Source: Solirubrobacter pauli
GTDB taxonomy: Bacteria; Actinomycetota; Thermoleophilia; Solirubrobacterales; Solirubrobacteraceae
Reading direction: 5' to 3'
Length of the DNA: 64,000 nt
Assembly (NCBI RefSeq): GCF_003633755.1
Contig: NZ_RBIL01000002.1
Span: 992,001-1,056,000, forward strand
A model generated the notes under the pieces. That model ran no database searches, had not been told where the DNA came from, and saw only the letters and a program-made list of their open reading frames with translations. Of this stretch, positions 1-8,310 are shown piece by piece. The translations under genes and the position numbers were made by a program. Within the stretch, counting starts at the first letter, position 1. Each line of letters starts with the position of its first letter.

Positions 1-535
1 TGCTGCGCTTGGTCGCGTGCATGAAGTAGCTGAGGGCCACGTCGAGCTTCGGCCTCGTGTCCGACGGGGCCGGAGTGGGCGCGGGAGCCGCGGGCGTCAC
101 CGGCACGGGCGTTGCGTCGAGCCCGTCGCAGTTCTCGTCGAGGCCGTTGGCCGCCAGGTCGGGCGCGGTCGGGTGGATCGCCGGGTTCGCGTCGTTGCAG
201 TCCGCCGGCACCACGAAGCCGTCCGCGTCGTCGTCGATCGCGGTGACGGTCCATGTGCGGCTGACCGTGCCGCTGACCGAGTCGTCCGTGAGGCTGTAGG
301 CCCGCACCGAGAACGTGTGCGTGCCGACGCCGAGGCCGCTCGCCGTGAACGTGCCGTTCCGGCAGTCCTTGAAGGTTGCGTCGTCGACATGGCAGTCGTA
401 GCCGTAGCCCGGCGCGCCGAACGTGAACGTCGCGCTCGAGCGCATGATCTGAGCCCCCTCATCGGGGCCGGTGTGGATGACCGGGACGGGCGGATTGGGA
501 GCGGCGAAGAGCGCGGCAACGGCGACGGCAAGCAC
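1..535 (-). CDS. Secreted protein with MopE-type metal-binding motif (3' end outside window)
   Basis: About 178 codons are visible from a GTG start at 535; the gene continues past the left edge. The N-terminus VLAVAVAALFAAPNPP looks like a signal peptide. It is followed by a beta-rich Ig-like segment with two Cys pairs. Near residues 110-145 is an Asp-rich stretch (DDDADGF, CNDANPAIHP, NGLDENCDG), the calcium/copper-binding pattern of the MopE family. The last visible part is Pro/Ala-rich, as in a linker. The start is supported by a TATGCT box 6 bases upstream and by an in-frame stop shortly before it. The function is unknown; it is probably an exported or surface-bound protein. Confidence 0.7.
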   Translation of the reverse strand, partial: MLAVAVAALFAAPNPPVPVIHTGPDEGAQIMRSSATFTFGAPGYGYDCHVDDATFKDCRNGTFTASGLGVGTHTFSVRAYSLTDDSVSGTVSRTWTVTAIDDDADGFVVPADCNDANPAIHPTAPDLAANGLDENCDGLDATPVPVTPAAPAPTPAPSDTRPKLDVALSYFMHATKRS

Positions 536-541
536 GCGGCG

Positions 542-547
542 AGCATA
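542..547 (-). promoter_or_regulatory. -10 box TATGCT for the MopE-like gene
   Basis: TANNNT hexamer 6 bases upstream of the GTG at 535. This is the leaderless geometry seen at other genes in the window. No clear -35 is visible. Confidence 0.4.
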
Positions 548-599
548 CGGCCGTTTCCGGACCGCAAGCCCCGGTCTGCACCAACGTCAGCCCGAACGG

Positions 600-1349
600 T
601 CAGCTGGAGCCGCGCGCGGACCAGCCGCCGTCTGAGGCGATGGTCTGCCCGGTGACCCAGTCGGCGTCGTCGCTGCACAGCCAGGCCACGAGCCGTGCGG
701 CGTCGTCCGGCGTGCCCCAGCGGCCGCCCGGCATCGCGCGTGCGACGCGCTCGTGCGGCGCGCCGGTGGCGTAGCCCGTGTCGTTCGGCCCGGGGTTGAC
801 GCAGTTGACGGTGATCCGGCGGGGAGCGAGCTCCACCGCCAGCGAGGCCGTCAGCTGCTGGAGCACCGCCTTGGAGGCGATGTACGGCAGCTCATCGGGC
901 ATCGCGCCGTGGTACTGGCCGGAGCTGAACAGGACGATCCGCCCCGAGTCGGCCTGCTCGGCGAAGTGGCGGACGAGCAGCAGCGTGGCCCGGGCGTTGA
1001 CGGCGAACGAGAGGTCGAGCTCGGCCGCGGTGAGCTGGCTCAGCGACTGCTGCGAGCTGCGGGCATGGTTGGCCACGAGCGCGTCGATCCGGCCGAGGGC
1101 GTCGCGGGCGGCGGCGATGACCCGTGCGGGGGCCTCCGGATCGGCGAAGTCGACCGCGAGGAAGTGCGCGCCCAGCTCGTCCGCGATCCGCTCGCCGCCG
1201 CCGGGCTCCTCGCCGTAGACCTGCGTCGCGTCGTGCGGCGACCAGCCCGTGAGGAACAGGCGGAACCCGTCAGCGGACAGCCGCCGGGCGATCGCGGCGC
1301 CGATCCCGCCCGTCCGGCTCACGCCCGTGACGAGCGCCGTGCGGCTCAT
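600..1349 (-). CDS. SDR family oxidoreductase
   Basis: 249 residues, the usual length of a classical short-chain dehydrogenase/reductase. The Rossmann glycine motif TGVSRTGGIG is at residues 8-17. The NNAG position reads NHAR. The catalytic set is Ser in LFSSGQYH and the YIASK Tyr/Lys pair. Toward the end is a SDGGW motif, as in FabG-like enzymes. The substrate cannot be told from sequence. The ATG directly follows the TGA of the upstream gene on the same strand (no spacer), so the two are very likely co-transcribed and translationally coupled. Confidence 0.85.
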   Translation of the reverse strand: MSRTALVTGVSRTGGIGAAIARRLSADGFRLFLTGWSPHDATQVYGEEPGGGERIADELGAHFLAVDFADPEAPARVIAAARDALGRIDALVANHARSSQQSLSQLTAAELDLSFAVNARATLLLVRHFAEQADSGRIVLFSSGQYHGAMPDELPYIASKAVLQQLTASLAVELAPRRITVNCVNPGPNDTGYATGAPHERVARAMPGGRWGTPDDAARLVAWLCSDDADWVTGQTIASDGGWSARGSS

Positions 1350-2141
1350 TCAGAGCGCCCCGGACGTGGCCGGGATCGTCCAGGTCTGCTTGGCCTTCTG
1401 GTGGACGCGGGTCGCCGCGTAGGCGAACGCCGCGGCTTCGGACCGGCGATCGCAGATGATCTCGAGGCGCCAGTCGTCGGTCTCGTAGAAGCAGCGGCGC
1501 GCGGCCGGCGCGTGCTTGCGCATGTACCGGAGCACGCGATCGAACAGCGGGTTCGGGTCCGGCTCGGTGGTCAGCAGCAGTGCCGGGTCGACGAGCTCGG
1601 TGTAGACGTCGATCACGAGCTCCCACTGGCCTGGACCGCGGCAGATCTCGTGCGCTCCGAACGTCGAGCAGGCGTACTTGGGCGTCGGCTGGTTCGCGCA
1701 CACGATGTCCTTCGCCAGCTGCTTCGTGCAGCGCGTCATGGCCCGCAGGCGGTGGTTGAGCGTCGCGTACACGCGCTCGAACGCGCGCGGATCCGGGCCC
1801 GCTCCGGCGATCAGCGCGTCCGTGAGCAGCTCCTGCTGGATGCCGGTCGTGAGCGCTGCGCGCAGCTCCTCGGGCGACCGCGCATCGACGTACCCGGCGT
1901 GCTCCGCCTCCTGACGGGCGGCCTCGGTCATCGCCGCGGCCAGCATCGCCTCGGGCACGACGATCCCGCGCGCCGCGGCCTCGCGCGCGATCCACTCGCG
2001 GTGCACGACCCCAGCGGGAAAGCGGCCCAGCTCGGCGGCGGTGAAGGCCCGGTCGCCGAGGATCACGGGCGTGGCGGCGGTCTGCGCGGACGCCGGCGCC
2101 GGCCAGCAGAGGAACACGGCCAGGATGATCAGTCGGCGCAT
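1350..2141 (-). CDS. Secreted SurA/PpiC N-domain-like protein
   Basis: 263 residues. A clean signal peptide (MRRLIILAVFLCWPAPASAQ) is followed by a helical region, ITAAELGRFPAG to about residue 110. That region resembles the N-terminal chaperone part of SurA/PrsA-type foldases, but no PPIase domain follows. The second half has several Cys (TRCTKQ, VCANQ, ACSTF, EICRG, RRCFY, EIICD) that could form disulfides outside the cell. It abuts the downstream SDR gene. The SurA comparison is weak and the precise role is unknown. Confidence 0.6.
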   Translation of the reverse strand: MRRLIILAVFLCWPAPASAQTAATPVILGDRAFTAAELGRFPAGVVHREWIAREAAARGIVVPEAMLAAAMTEAARQEAEHAGYVDARSPEELRAALTTGIQQELLTDALIAGAGPDPRAFERVYATLNHRLRAMTRCTKQLAKDIVCANQPTPKYACSTFGAHEICRGPGQWELVIDVYTELVDPALLLTTEPDPNPLFDRVLRYMRKHAPAARRCFYETDDWRLEIICDRRSEAAAFAYAATRVHQKAKQTWTIPATSGAL

Positions 2142-2149
2142 GCGGGCGC

Positions 2150-2155
2150 AGGGTA
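2150..2155 (-). promoter_or_regulatory. -10 box TACCCT, leaderless geometry
   Basis: On the minus strand TACCCT ends 8 bases before the ATG at 2141 of the secreted SurA-like gene. Its mRNA would start at or near the start codon. Confidence 0.5.
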
Positions 2156-2210
2156 GGCGGCGCCGGCGCCGGCGAGCGGTCCGCGCATAAACATCCTTAA
2201 GCCGACTGAC

Positions 2211-2216
2211 TATCGT
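2211..2216 (+). promoter_or_regulatory. -10 box TATCGT, leaderless geometry
   Basis: TATCGT ends 8 bases before the ATG at 2225 and lies in an unusually AT-rich patch (2188-2216). No Shine-Dalgarno sequence is present between the box and the ATG. Confidence 0.5.
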
Positions 2217-2224
2217 CCGTTTGC

Positions 2225-3088
2225 ATGAGCTCGCTTCCCACGCCGCTGGTCACGACCGACTGGCTGGCCGACCACCTGGCCGATGCCGACCTGCGCCTGC
2301 TCGACGCGACGATCTTCCTCGCCCCGCCGGCGGGCCCGGGGGAGGACTGGACGCAGGAGCGTGGCGACGTCGCCCACGCCGAGGAGCACATCCCGGGCTC
2401 GCGCTATGCCGACCTCGTGTCCGAGCTGTCGACGGACGACGGCTGGTTCTCGCGCCCGGGCGCCGAGTCGTTCGCGGCCGCGGTCGAGCGGCTGGGCATC
2501 GGCGACGGCATGAAGGTCGTCGTCTACGACCGCGCCGCATCGATGTGGGCGACGCGCGTGTGGTGGCTCCTGCGCTCGTACGGCTTCGACGACGTCGCCG
2601 TGCTCGACGGCGGATTCCCCCGCTGGAAGGCGGAGGGCCGGCCCACCACGGACGAGCCGACGCCGGCGGCGCCCGTCGCCACGTTCACGCCCTGTGACCG
2701 TCCGGAGCTCGTGGCGTCGACCGCGGACGTGCTGGCGGTCGTCAACGACGGCGGCGCGTGCCTGATCAACTCGCTCACCGCCGAGGACTTCAGCGCCACC
2801 GAGACCGACCGCTACGCCCGCCCGGGCCGCATCCCGGGGAGCCTCAACGTCCCGGTGTTCGACCTCCTCGCCACCGACGGCACGTTCCGCTCACCCGAGG
2901 AGCTGCGCGAGCACTTCGCCGACGTGCTGGCCCAGCCGGGCCGCAAGATCACCTACTGCGGCGGCGGGATCGCGGCGACCGGCGATGCGCTCGCCCTCTA
3001 CCTGCTCGGCGAGGAGGACGTCGCGATCTACGACGGCTCGCTGCGCGAGTGGACGTCGGACGCGTCGCTGCCGCTCGAAGTCGGCTGA
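2225..3088 (+). CDS. Two-domain rhodanese-type sulfurtransferase
   Basis: 287 residues, typical for thiosulfate/3-mercaptopyruvate sulfurtransferases. There are two rhodanese domains, about residues 1-135 and 155-285. The first carries the CH2A-like EEHIPGSRYADL and YDRAASMWATRVWWLL. The second carries the active Cys in KITYCGGGIAATG, whose loop (CGGGIAA) differs from the CRxGxR loop of classical rhodanese. It transfers sulfane sulfur to a thiol acceptor or cyanide; the natural donor is not evident. The ATG is chosen because of the TATCGT box 8 bases upstream. It appears monocistronic. Confidence 0.88.
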   Translation: MSSLPTPLVTTDWLADHLADADLRLLDATIFLAPPAGPGEDWTQERGDVAHAEEHIPGSRYADLVSELSTDDGWFSRPGAESFAAAVERLGIGDGMKVVVYDRAASMWATRVWWLLRSYGFDDVAVLDGGFPRWKAEGRPTTDEPTPAAPVATFTPCDRPELVASTADVLAVVNDGGACLINSLTAEDFSATETDRYARPGRIPGSLNVPVFDLLATDGTFRSPEELREHFADVLAQPGRKITYCGGGIAATGDALALYLLGEEDVAIYDGSLREWTSDASLPLEVG

Positions 3089-3162
3089 GCACCGCCGCTC
3101 ACCCGTGCGGGGGAGCCGTGCGGCGCGACGATTTCCCTGCTGCTACGGTGTTTCGGCGTTCC

Positions 3163-3198
3163 AGGCCCGGATGGTCACGCGTACTCGCGTCCGGGCCT
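3163..3198 (+). promoter_or_regulatory. Leader hairpin upstream of the NlpC/P60 gene
   Basis: A perfect 9-bp inverted repeat, AGGCCCGGA (3163-3171) and TCCGGGCCT (3190-3198), with an 18-base loop. It ends about 9 bases before a GAAAGGA ribosome binding site. A TACGGT box at 3144-3149 could start this transcript, placing the hairpin in the 5' leader. Its role is unknown; it could be a stability or control element. Confidence 0.45.
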
Positions 3199-3220
3199 CC
3201 AACGATCCGAAAGGACAACG

Positions 3221-3796
3221 ATGCCGCGCCGGTCCAGGCTGCGGCTCGTCCCGATCACCGCGTTGATCGCGTGCGTTTTGCCGTGCGCCGGGGCGAGCGC
3301 CGCACCGAACATGAACGTCGACTTGCCGATCTCGCCGGACGAGCAGCGCGTCGAGCGCGCCGCGCAGGCGCAGACGCTGCTGGCGCTCGCGGAGCGCAAG
3401 CAGGACCGCCGCGACGCCGCCGCGCGTGAGGTCCGCGCGTCCGCCGAGGTGGTCGACGCGGCCCGTTCCCAGATCGGCGACGGCTACGCCTACGGCGGCA
3501 GCGGCCCGGACGGCTTCGACTGCTCCGGCCTGACCGCCTTCGCCTTCGCGCGCAGCGGTGAGCGCCTGCCCCACAACTCGCAGGCCCAGTACGCGCTGGG
3601 CAGGTCCGTCAGCCGGGACGACATCAAGCCCGGTGACCTCGTCTTCTTCAGCACGGCGGGCCCGGGCGCGTCGCACGTCGGCATCGCCACGAGCCGCACC
3701 CGCGCGGTCTCGGCGACCAGCAGCGGCGGCGTGATGGAGCACTCGACGACGGACGCCTACTGGGGCGGCCACTTCGTCGGCGCGCGCCGGCTCTAG
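3221..3796 (+). CDS. Secreted NlpC/P60 peptidoglycan hydrolase
   Basis: 191 residues. A signal peptide (about 1-28, ending ASAAP) is followed by a short charged helical segment (40-80) and one NlpC/P60 domain (80-191). The catalytic Cys101 lies in FDCSGLTAF and His152 in SHVGIA, with the usual PGDLVFF before the His strand. The family cleaves the D-Glu/meso-DAP-type bond of cell-wall stem peptides outside the cell. The start has a good ribosome binding site (GAAAGGA about 8 bases upstream) and a structured leader. The stop codon overlaps that of the convergent DUF429 gene in a CTAG. Confidence 0.9.
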   Translation: MPRRSRLRLVPITALIACVLPCAGASAAPNMNVDLPISPDEQRVERAAQAQTLLALAERKQDRRDAAAREVRASAEVVDAARSQIGDGYAYGGSGPDGFDCSGLTAFAFARSGERLPHNSQAQYALGRSVSRDDIKPGDLVFFSTAGPGASHVGIATSRTRAVSATSSGGVMEHSTTDAYWGGHFVGARRL

Positions 3797-4536
3797 TCGA
3801 TCAGCTGCGCGAGGCTGCCCGGCTCGGGCAGGTGGATCCAGCCCTCGGCGCGTGCGCTCGCCGCGTGCTCGTCGCCGGGCGGGATCGTCTTCCCCCGCTC
3901 GGCCGCGCGTGCGATCAGCGCGCACAGGAGCGCGTCGAGGCAGTCGTCGGACTTGACGCAGTCGTCGCGCCCCGTTCCGATGTCGAAGCGGTCGCCGAGA
4001 CCGGCGAGGAGCACGTCGACGAGCTCCTCGCGGCGTTCGGAGCCGGGCTCGCCCTTGTAGGACGGCGCCGGGCGCTGTGCGAACGATGTCGGCAGCCAGC
4101 ACCGCAGCGCCGCGTCGGGATAGGCCTCGACGGCGAGCCCGCTCCCGTCTCGCGGCGCGTCGAGCCCGCTGAGCAGGCGTGCGCACCGGAAGGCGCAGTA
4201 GGCGATCTTGTCGGTCGACACCGAGAGCGCGAGCTTGCCCGCACGCTTGTGCACGAAGCGATCCGTCTCCCGATAGGCCAGCGCACGCGCCTCGACGTCC
4301 GGCCACTCGTCCCCGCGGATCGCCGCGACGAACGGCTCCGGCCAGCCGAACGGCGCGTCGATCGCGACCTTCGTGTGCCCGCTGCGAATCGCGGCGCGGA
4401 GCGGTTCGTCCCCGGCCTCCGGCCCGCCGCGGTGCAGCGTCCTGACCCGCGCGCCGCTGCCGCTCCACTCGATCACGCAGACACCCGTCTTCTGCGCTTG
4501 AGAGGCGAGGTCGATACCGAGCGTCGTCGACATCAC
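3793..4536 (-). CDS. DUF429 protein, predicted RNase H-like fold
   Basis: 247 residues. It begins with the acidic strand TTLGIDLASQAQKTGVCVIEW and continues with VAIDAPFGWP, ETDRFVHK, VEAYPDAALR and a late KSDDCLDALLCALIARA. These are the spaced acidic residues of DUF429, a family predicted to have an RNase H-like nuclease fold. No substrate is established. A GTG at 4536 is followed directly by ATG at 4533, so either may be used. It is convergent with the NlpC/P60 gene and shares its stop in CTAG. Confidence 0.8.
   Translation of the reverse strand: MMSTTLGIDLASQAQKTGVCVIEWSGSGARVRTLHRGGPEAGDEPLRAAIRSGHTKVAIDAPFGWPEPFVAAIRGDEWPDVEARALAYRETDRFVHKRAGKLALSVSTDKIAYCAFRCARLLSGLDAPRDGSGLAVEAYPDAALRCWLPTSFAQRPAPSYKGEPGSERREELVDVLLAGLGDRFDIGTGRDDCVKSDDCLDALLCALIARAAERGKTIPPGDEHAASARAEGWIHLPEPGSLAQLID
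3815..3831. terminator. Hairpin just past the NlpC/P60 stop codon
   Basis: CTGCCCG-GCT-CGGGCAG, a 7-bp stem 18 bases after the NlpC/P60 stop. It lies inside the last codons of the convergent DUF429 gene. There is no T-run, so termination is plausible but unproven. Confidence 0.4.
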
Positions 4537-4715
4537 GCAAGAGAATCACAGTGCGCTCAGCAGGGACTCCCGCGGGACGCTCGTCGAGCGCGAGCCGATG
4601 GGTGATCTGGAGCTGCGCGTGCGCCGGGAGGTCTGCGGCTGCCCACCGGGGAGGTACCAGCCGGAGCACACCGGCGGCTGACTTCGTGTCGTCTTTGCGC
4701 AGCCGTGTGCCGAAT

Positions 4716-4729
4716 CAGCCACGTGGCTG
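4716..4729. promoter_or_regulatory. 14-bp perfect palindrome upstream of ynfA-recCBD
   Basis: CAGCCACGTGGCTG reads the same on both strands and is centred about 65 bases before the ynfA ATG. Its size and symmetry suit a dimeric repressor operator. No regulator gene is adjacent. Confidence 0.4.
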
Positions 4730-4772
4730 TGACGTTTCACGCGTGCCGCGTGGTGGCGACCAGCAGGTCCGC

Positions 4773-4778
4773 TACGGT
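4773..4778 (+). promoter_or_regulatory. -10 box TACGGT, leaderless geometry
   Basis: TACGGT ends 8 bases before the ATG at 4787 (ynfA). It could drive ynfA and the following recCBD genes. Confidence 0.45.
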
Positions 4779-4786
4779 CGCCGAAC

Positions 4787-5110
4787 ATGACCGGCCGTTC
4801 GATTGCGCTCTTCATAGCCGCCGCGCTTGCGGAGATCGGCGGCGCGTACCTCGTGTGGCTCGGGATCAAGGAGCACAAAGGCCTGGCGTTCGTCGCGTTG
4901 GGGGCGATGGCGCTCACCGCGTACGGCGTGGTGGCGGCCTACCAGCCGAGCACTGAGTTCGGTCGCGTGCTCGCGGCCTACGGCGGCGTGTTCATCGTCG
5001 GCTCGCTGCTGTGGGGCGTCGTGTTCGACGGGTTCAAGCCCGACCGCCTCGACATCATCGGCGCGCTGGTCTGCCTGACCGGTGTCGGGATCATCATGTA
5101 CTCGCGGTAG
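4787..5110 (+). CDS. YnfA/UPF0060 family small membrane protein
   Basis: 107 residues with four predicted membrane helices (about 4-24, 32-50, 60-80, 88-105). It has the family signatures [10 protein letters not shown] near the N-terminus and [22 protein letters not shown] at the end. The family resembles small multidrug resistance exporters, but its transport role is not settled. The gene ends 8 bases before recC on the same strand, so it probably shares a transcript with the recombination genes. I see no functional reason for that link. Confidence 0.85.
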   Translation: MTGRSIALFIAAALAEIGGAYLVWLGIKEHKGLAFVALGAMALTAYGVVAAYQPSTEFGRVLAAYGGVFIVGSLLWGVVFDGFKPDRLDIIGALVCLTGVGIIMYSR

Positions 5111-5118
5111 CGCGTCGC

Positions 5119-8100
5119 ATGCTCCACGTTCATCGATCCGACCGGGCCGACGGCCTGATTGAAGCCCTGCGGGCGCTCCTGGCCGCCCCGCCGGCCGACC
5201 CGTTCGCGCGGGAGGTCGTCGCGGTGCCGACGCGCGGCATGGAGCGCTGGCTCACCCAGCAGCTCTCGAACGCGCTCGGCATCTGCGCGAACGTGGAGTT
5301 CCCGTTCCCGCGGCGGCTCACGGGCGCGGCGGTGGCGGCCGCCTCCGGCATCGAGGCCGAGCGTGACCCGTGGCTGCCGGAACGGCTCGTCTGGCCGCTG
5401 CTGGAGGTGGTCGAGGGGTCGCTCACCGAGCCCTGGCTGGCCGCGCTGGCCGACCATCCGAAGGCGCGGCGCTTCGCGGCCGTCCGGCACCTCGCGAACC
5501 TGTTCGACCGCTACGCGACGCATCGGCCGGAGCTGCTGACGGGCGAGCACTGGCAGGCGCGGCTGTTCGAGCGGCTGCGGGCGCGGGTGCCGGTGCCTGA
5601 CCCGGCGGCGCGGGTGGAGTCGGCGTGCGCGCGGCTGCGCGTCGAGCCGGACGTGGTGGACCTCCCGCAGCGGCTCTCGCTCTTCGGGCTCACGCGGCTG
5701 CCGGCGGCGCAGCTCCACGTCCTGCGCGCGCTCGCCGAGCACCGGGACGTCCACCTGTTCCTGCTGCACCCGTCGCCGGCGCTGTGGGCGCGGATCGCCG
5801 CCGCGGACCGCTGGCCCGTCCTGCGCGCCGAGGCCGAGGACGAGATCGGGCACATGCCGCGCAACCGCCTGCTCGCCTCCTGGGGACAGGACTCGCGCGA
5901 GCTGCAGCTCGTGCTCGGGCCGGACATCGCGGCGCACGAGCACCCGGTGGAGCACCGGACGGGGACGATGCTCGCCGAGCTGCAGGCCGCGGTCCGGGAG
6001 GACCGCGTGCCGGAGGTCGACGGGCCCGACGGGAGCGTCCAGGTCCACTCCTGCCACGGCCGCGCGCGGCAGGTCGAGGTCGTGCGCGACGCGGTCCTGC
6101 ACCTGTTGGCGGAGGACCCGTCGCTGGAACCGCGCGACGTGATCGTCATGTGCCCGGACATCGAGGCGTTCGCCCCGCTCATCCAGGCGACGTTCGGCGC
6201 GGGGGAGATCGCCGAGGACGAGGACGACGAGCTGGATACGCTGCCGCCGGAGGACCGCCCGCCGAACCTGCGCGTGCGGCTGGCGGACCGGTCGCTGCGC
6301 CAGACGAACCCCGTGCTGGGCGTCGTGGCGCGGCTGCTCGAGCTCGCGGGCCGCCGGCTGACGGCCTCGGAGGTGCTCGAGCTCGCCGAGCGCGAGCCGG
6401 TCCGACGGCGCTTCCGGTTGGACGACGACGCGATCGCCCGGCTCCAGGACTGGGTGCGCACGAGCGGCATCCGCTGGGGCCTGGACGCGCAGCACCGCGC
6501 GCCGTTCAAGCTGGCCGAGCTGCACGCCGGCACCTGGCGGTTCGGCCTGGACCGGCTGCTGCTGGGCGTCACGATGACCGACGAGCAGCAGCGCCAGTTC
6601 GCCGGCGTGCTGCCCCTCGACGACGTCGAGAGCGGCGCGATCGAGCTCGCCGGGCGGCTGGCGGAGTACATCGCACGGCTGCAGACCGCGGTGGACGCGC
6701 TGGCGATCGAGCAGCCCGTGGACGCGTGGGCCGAGGCGTTGCTGACTGCCGCCGACGGGCTGTGCGCCGTGCCGCCGTTGGAGGGCTGGCAGCGCTCGGA
6801 GCTGCAGCGGCTGCTCGACGACGTCGTCCAGGAAGCCGCGTCGTTCGACGGCCTGCTCTCGCTCGAGGAGGTCCGCGCGCTGCTCGCCGACCGCTTGAAG
6901 GGCCGCCCGACGCGCGCGAACTTCCGCACGGGGCACCTGACGATCTGCACGCTGATGCCGATGCGGTCGGTGCCGCACCGCGTCGTCTGCCTGCTCGGGC
7001 TCGACGACGGCACGTTCCCGCGCAAGGCGCCGCGCGACGGCGACGACCTGATGCTGGACACGCCGCACGTCGGCGAGCGCGACGCCCGCGCCGAGGATCG
7101 GCAACTGCTGCTCGACGCGCTGCTGGCCGCGGGCGACCGGCTGATCATCACCTACACCGGCAACGACGAGCGCACCAACGTTCCGCGCCCACCTGCGGTG
7201 CCGGTCGGCGAGCTGCTCGACCTGGTCGGGAAGGACGTCGTGACCGAGCACCCGCTGCAGCCGTTCGACCCGCGCAACTTCGAAGCGGCGAGCCCCTGGA
7301 GCTTCGACCGCGTGACGCTCGAGGGCGCGCGGGCGCTGACCGAGCCACGATCGGGTGCGCGCCCGTTCCTGCCCGGCCCGCTGCCGCCGCGCGCCAGCGG
7401 TCCGGTGGAGCTGGACGCGCTCGTGTACTTCGTCGAGCGTCCCGTGCGGGCGTTCCTGCGCCAGCGGCTGGAGATCAGCGTCGGCGACTACTCGCAGGAC
7501 GTCTCCGATGCCCTGCCGGTGCAGCTGGACCACCTGGAGCAGTGGGCGGTCGGCGACCGGCTGCTCAGCGCCGTCATGGCGGGCGCCGACGGCCGTGCCG
7601 CCATCCGCGCCGAGATCGCCCGCGGCACGCTGCCGCCCGGCCAGCTCGGGCGGCCGGTCGTCGACGAGATCTGGCAGGGCGTCAACGACATCGCGGGCAA
7701 GGCACGAGCGCTGATCGGCGCGGCGGGCGACCCACGATCGGTGGACGTCAAGCTCGACATCGCGGGCCGGCGGCTGTCCGGCACGGTCGCGGGCGTGCGC
7801 GGCTCGTTGCTGACGACGGTCACGTACTCGAAGGTCAACCCGCGCCACCGGCTCGGCGCCTGGGTGCGGCTGCTGGCGCTGTGCGCGGCGGGTGGGGAGT
7901 ACGAGGCGCTGACGGTCGGCCGCGCGCAGGCGGGTGCCCATCACATGGCGTCGGTCACCGTCGCGCGCATCCCGGTGCTGGATCGTGCGTTCGCGGTTGA
8001 TCAGCTCGCGTTGCTGCTGGACCTGTACGACCGCGGCATGCGCGAGCCGCTGCCGCTGGCGTGCCGCACGTCGGCGGCGTACGCCGCGGGGGCCGACGCG

Positions 8101-8310
8101 CGCCAGGAGTGGGAGTCCGACCGCTTCCCGAAGGAGGACCGCGAGCCCGAGCACGAGCTCGTGTTCTCGGGCCGCTCGTTCGACGACCTGCTCGCGATCC
8201 CCGCGCACGAGGATGAACGCTGGGAAGCGAGCGATACCAGCCGCTTCGGGCAGTACGCGCGCCGGCTGTGGGGCGGGCTCAGCGGCGTCGAGGACGTCAA
8301 CGACCAATGA
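5119..8310 (+). CDS. recC: RecBCD exonuclease V, gamma subunit RecC
   Basis: 1063 residues from the ATG at 5119, chosen because it gives the usual RecC opening MLHVHRSDRADGL; upstream in-frame codons overlap ynfA. Family landmarks include VPTRGMERWLTQQLS (about 35-50), FPFPRRL, the HSCHGRARQVEVVRDAVL helicase-like motif near 315 and MPMRSVPHRVVCLLGLDDGTFPR near 615. RecC is the DNA end-binding and strand-splitting subunit and has no catalytic helicase of its own. The stop overlaps the recB start in ATGA. The order recC-recB-recD is that of actinobacterial RecBCD operons. Confidence 0.93.
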   Translation: MLHVHRSDRADGLIEALRALLAAPPADPFAREVVAVPTRGMERWLTQQLSNALGICANVEFPFPRRLTGAAVAAASGIEAERDPWLPERLVWPLLEVVEGSLTEPWLAALADHPKARRFAAVRHLANLFDRYATHRPELLTGEHWQARLFERLRARVPVPDPAARVESACARLRVEPDVVDLPQRLSLFGLTRLPAAQLHVLRALAEHRDVHLFLLHPSPALWARIAAADRWPVLRAEAEDEIGHMPRNRLLASWGQDSRELQLVLGPDIAAHEHPVEHRTGTMLAELQAAVREDRVPEVDGPDGSVQVHSCHGRARQVEVVRDAVLHLLAEDPSLEPRDVIVMCPDIEAFAPLIQATFGAGEIAEDEDDELDTLPPEDRPPNLRVRLADRSLRQTNPVLGVVARLLELAGRRLTASEVLELAEREPVRRRFRLDDDAIARLQDWVRTSGIRWGLDAQHRAPFKLAELHAGTWRFGLDRLLLGVTMTDEQQRQFAGVLPLDDVESGAIELAGRLAEYIARLQTAVDALAIEQPVDAWAEALLTAADGLCAVPPLEGWQRSELQRLLDDVVQEAASFDGLLSLEEVRALLADRLKGRPTRANFRTGHLTICTLMPMRSVPHRVVCLLGLDDGTFPRKAPRDGDDLMLDTPHVGERDARAEDRQLLLDALLAAGDRLIITYTGNDERTNVPRPPAVPVGELLDLVGKDVVTEHPLQPFDPRNFEAASPWSFDRVTLEGARALTEPRSGARPFLPGPLPPRASGPVELDALVYFVERPVRAFLRQRLEISVGDYSQDVSDALPVQLDHLEQWAVGDRLLSAVMAGADGRAAIRAEIARGTLPPGQLGRPVVDEIWQGVNDIAGKARALIGAAGDPRSVDVKLDIAGRRLSGTVAGVRGSLLTTVTYSKVNPRHRLGAWVRLLALCAAGGEYEALTVGRAQAGAHHMASVTVARIPVLDRAFAVDQLALLLDLYDRGMREPLPLACRTSAAYAAGADARQEWESDRFPKEDREPEHELVFSGRSFDDLLAIPAHEDERWEASDTSRFGQYARRLWGGLSGVEDVNDQ

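Noticed and set aside
3089-3220. A ydaO-type cyclic-di-AMP riboswitch before the NlpC/P60 gene
   Set aside because: The leader is only about 70-130 bases and lacks the long conserved core of that class; only a GGGGGAGCC-like stretch is similar.
4598-4681. A 27-codon frame (MGDLELRVRREVCGCPPG...) between DUF429 and ynfA
   Set aside because: GC-rich codons alone are weak evidence at this length; there is no ribosome binding site or promoter box close to the ATG.
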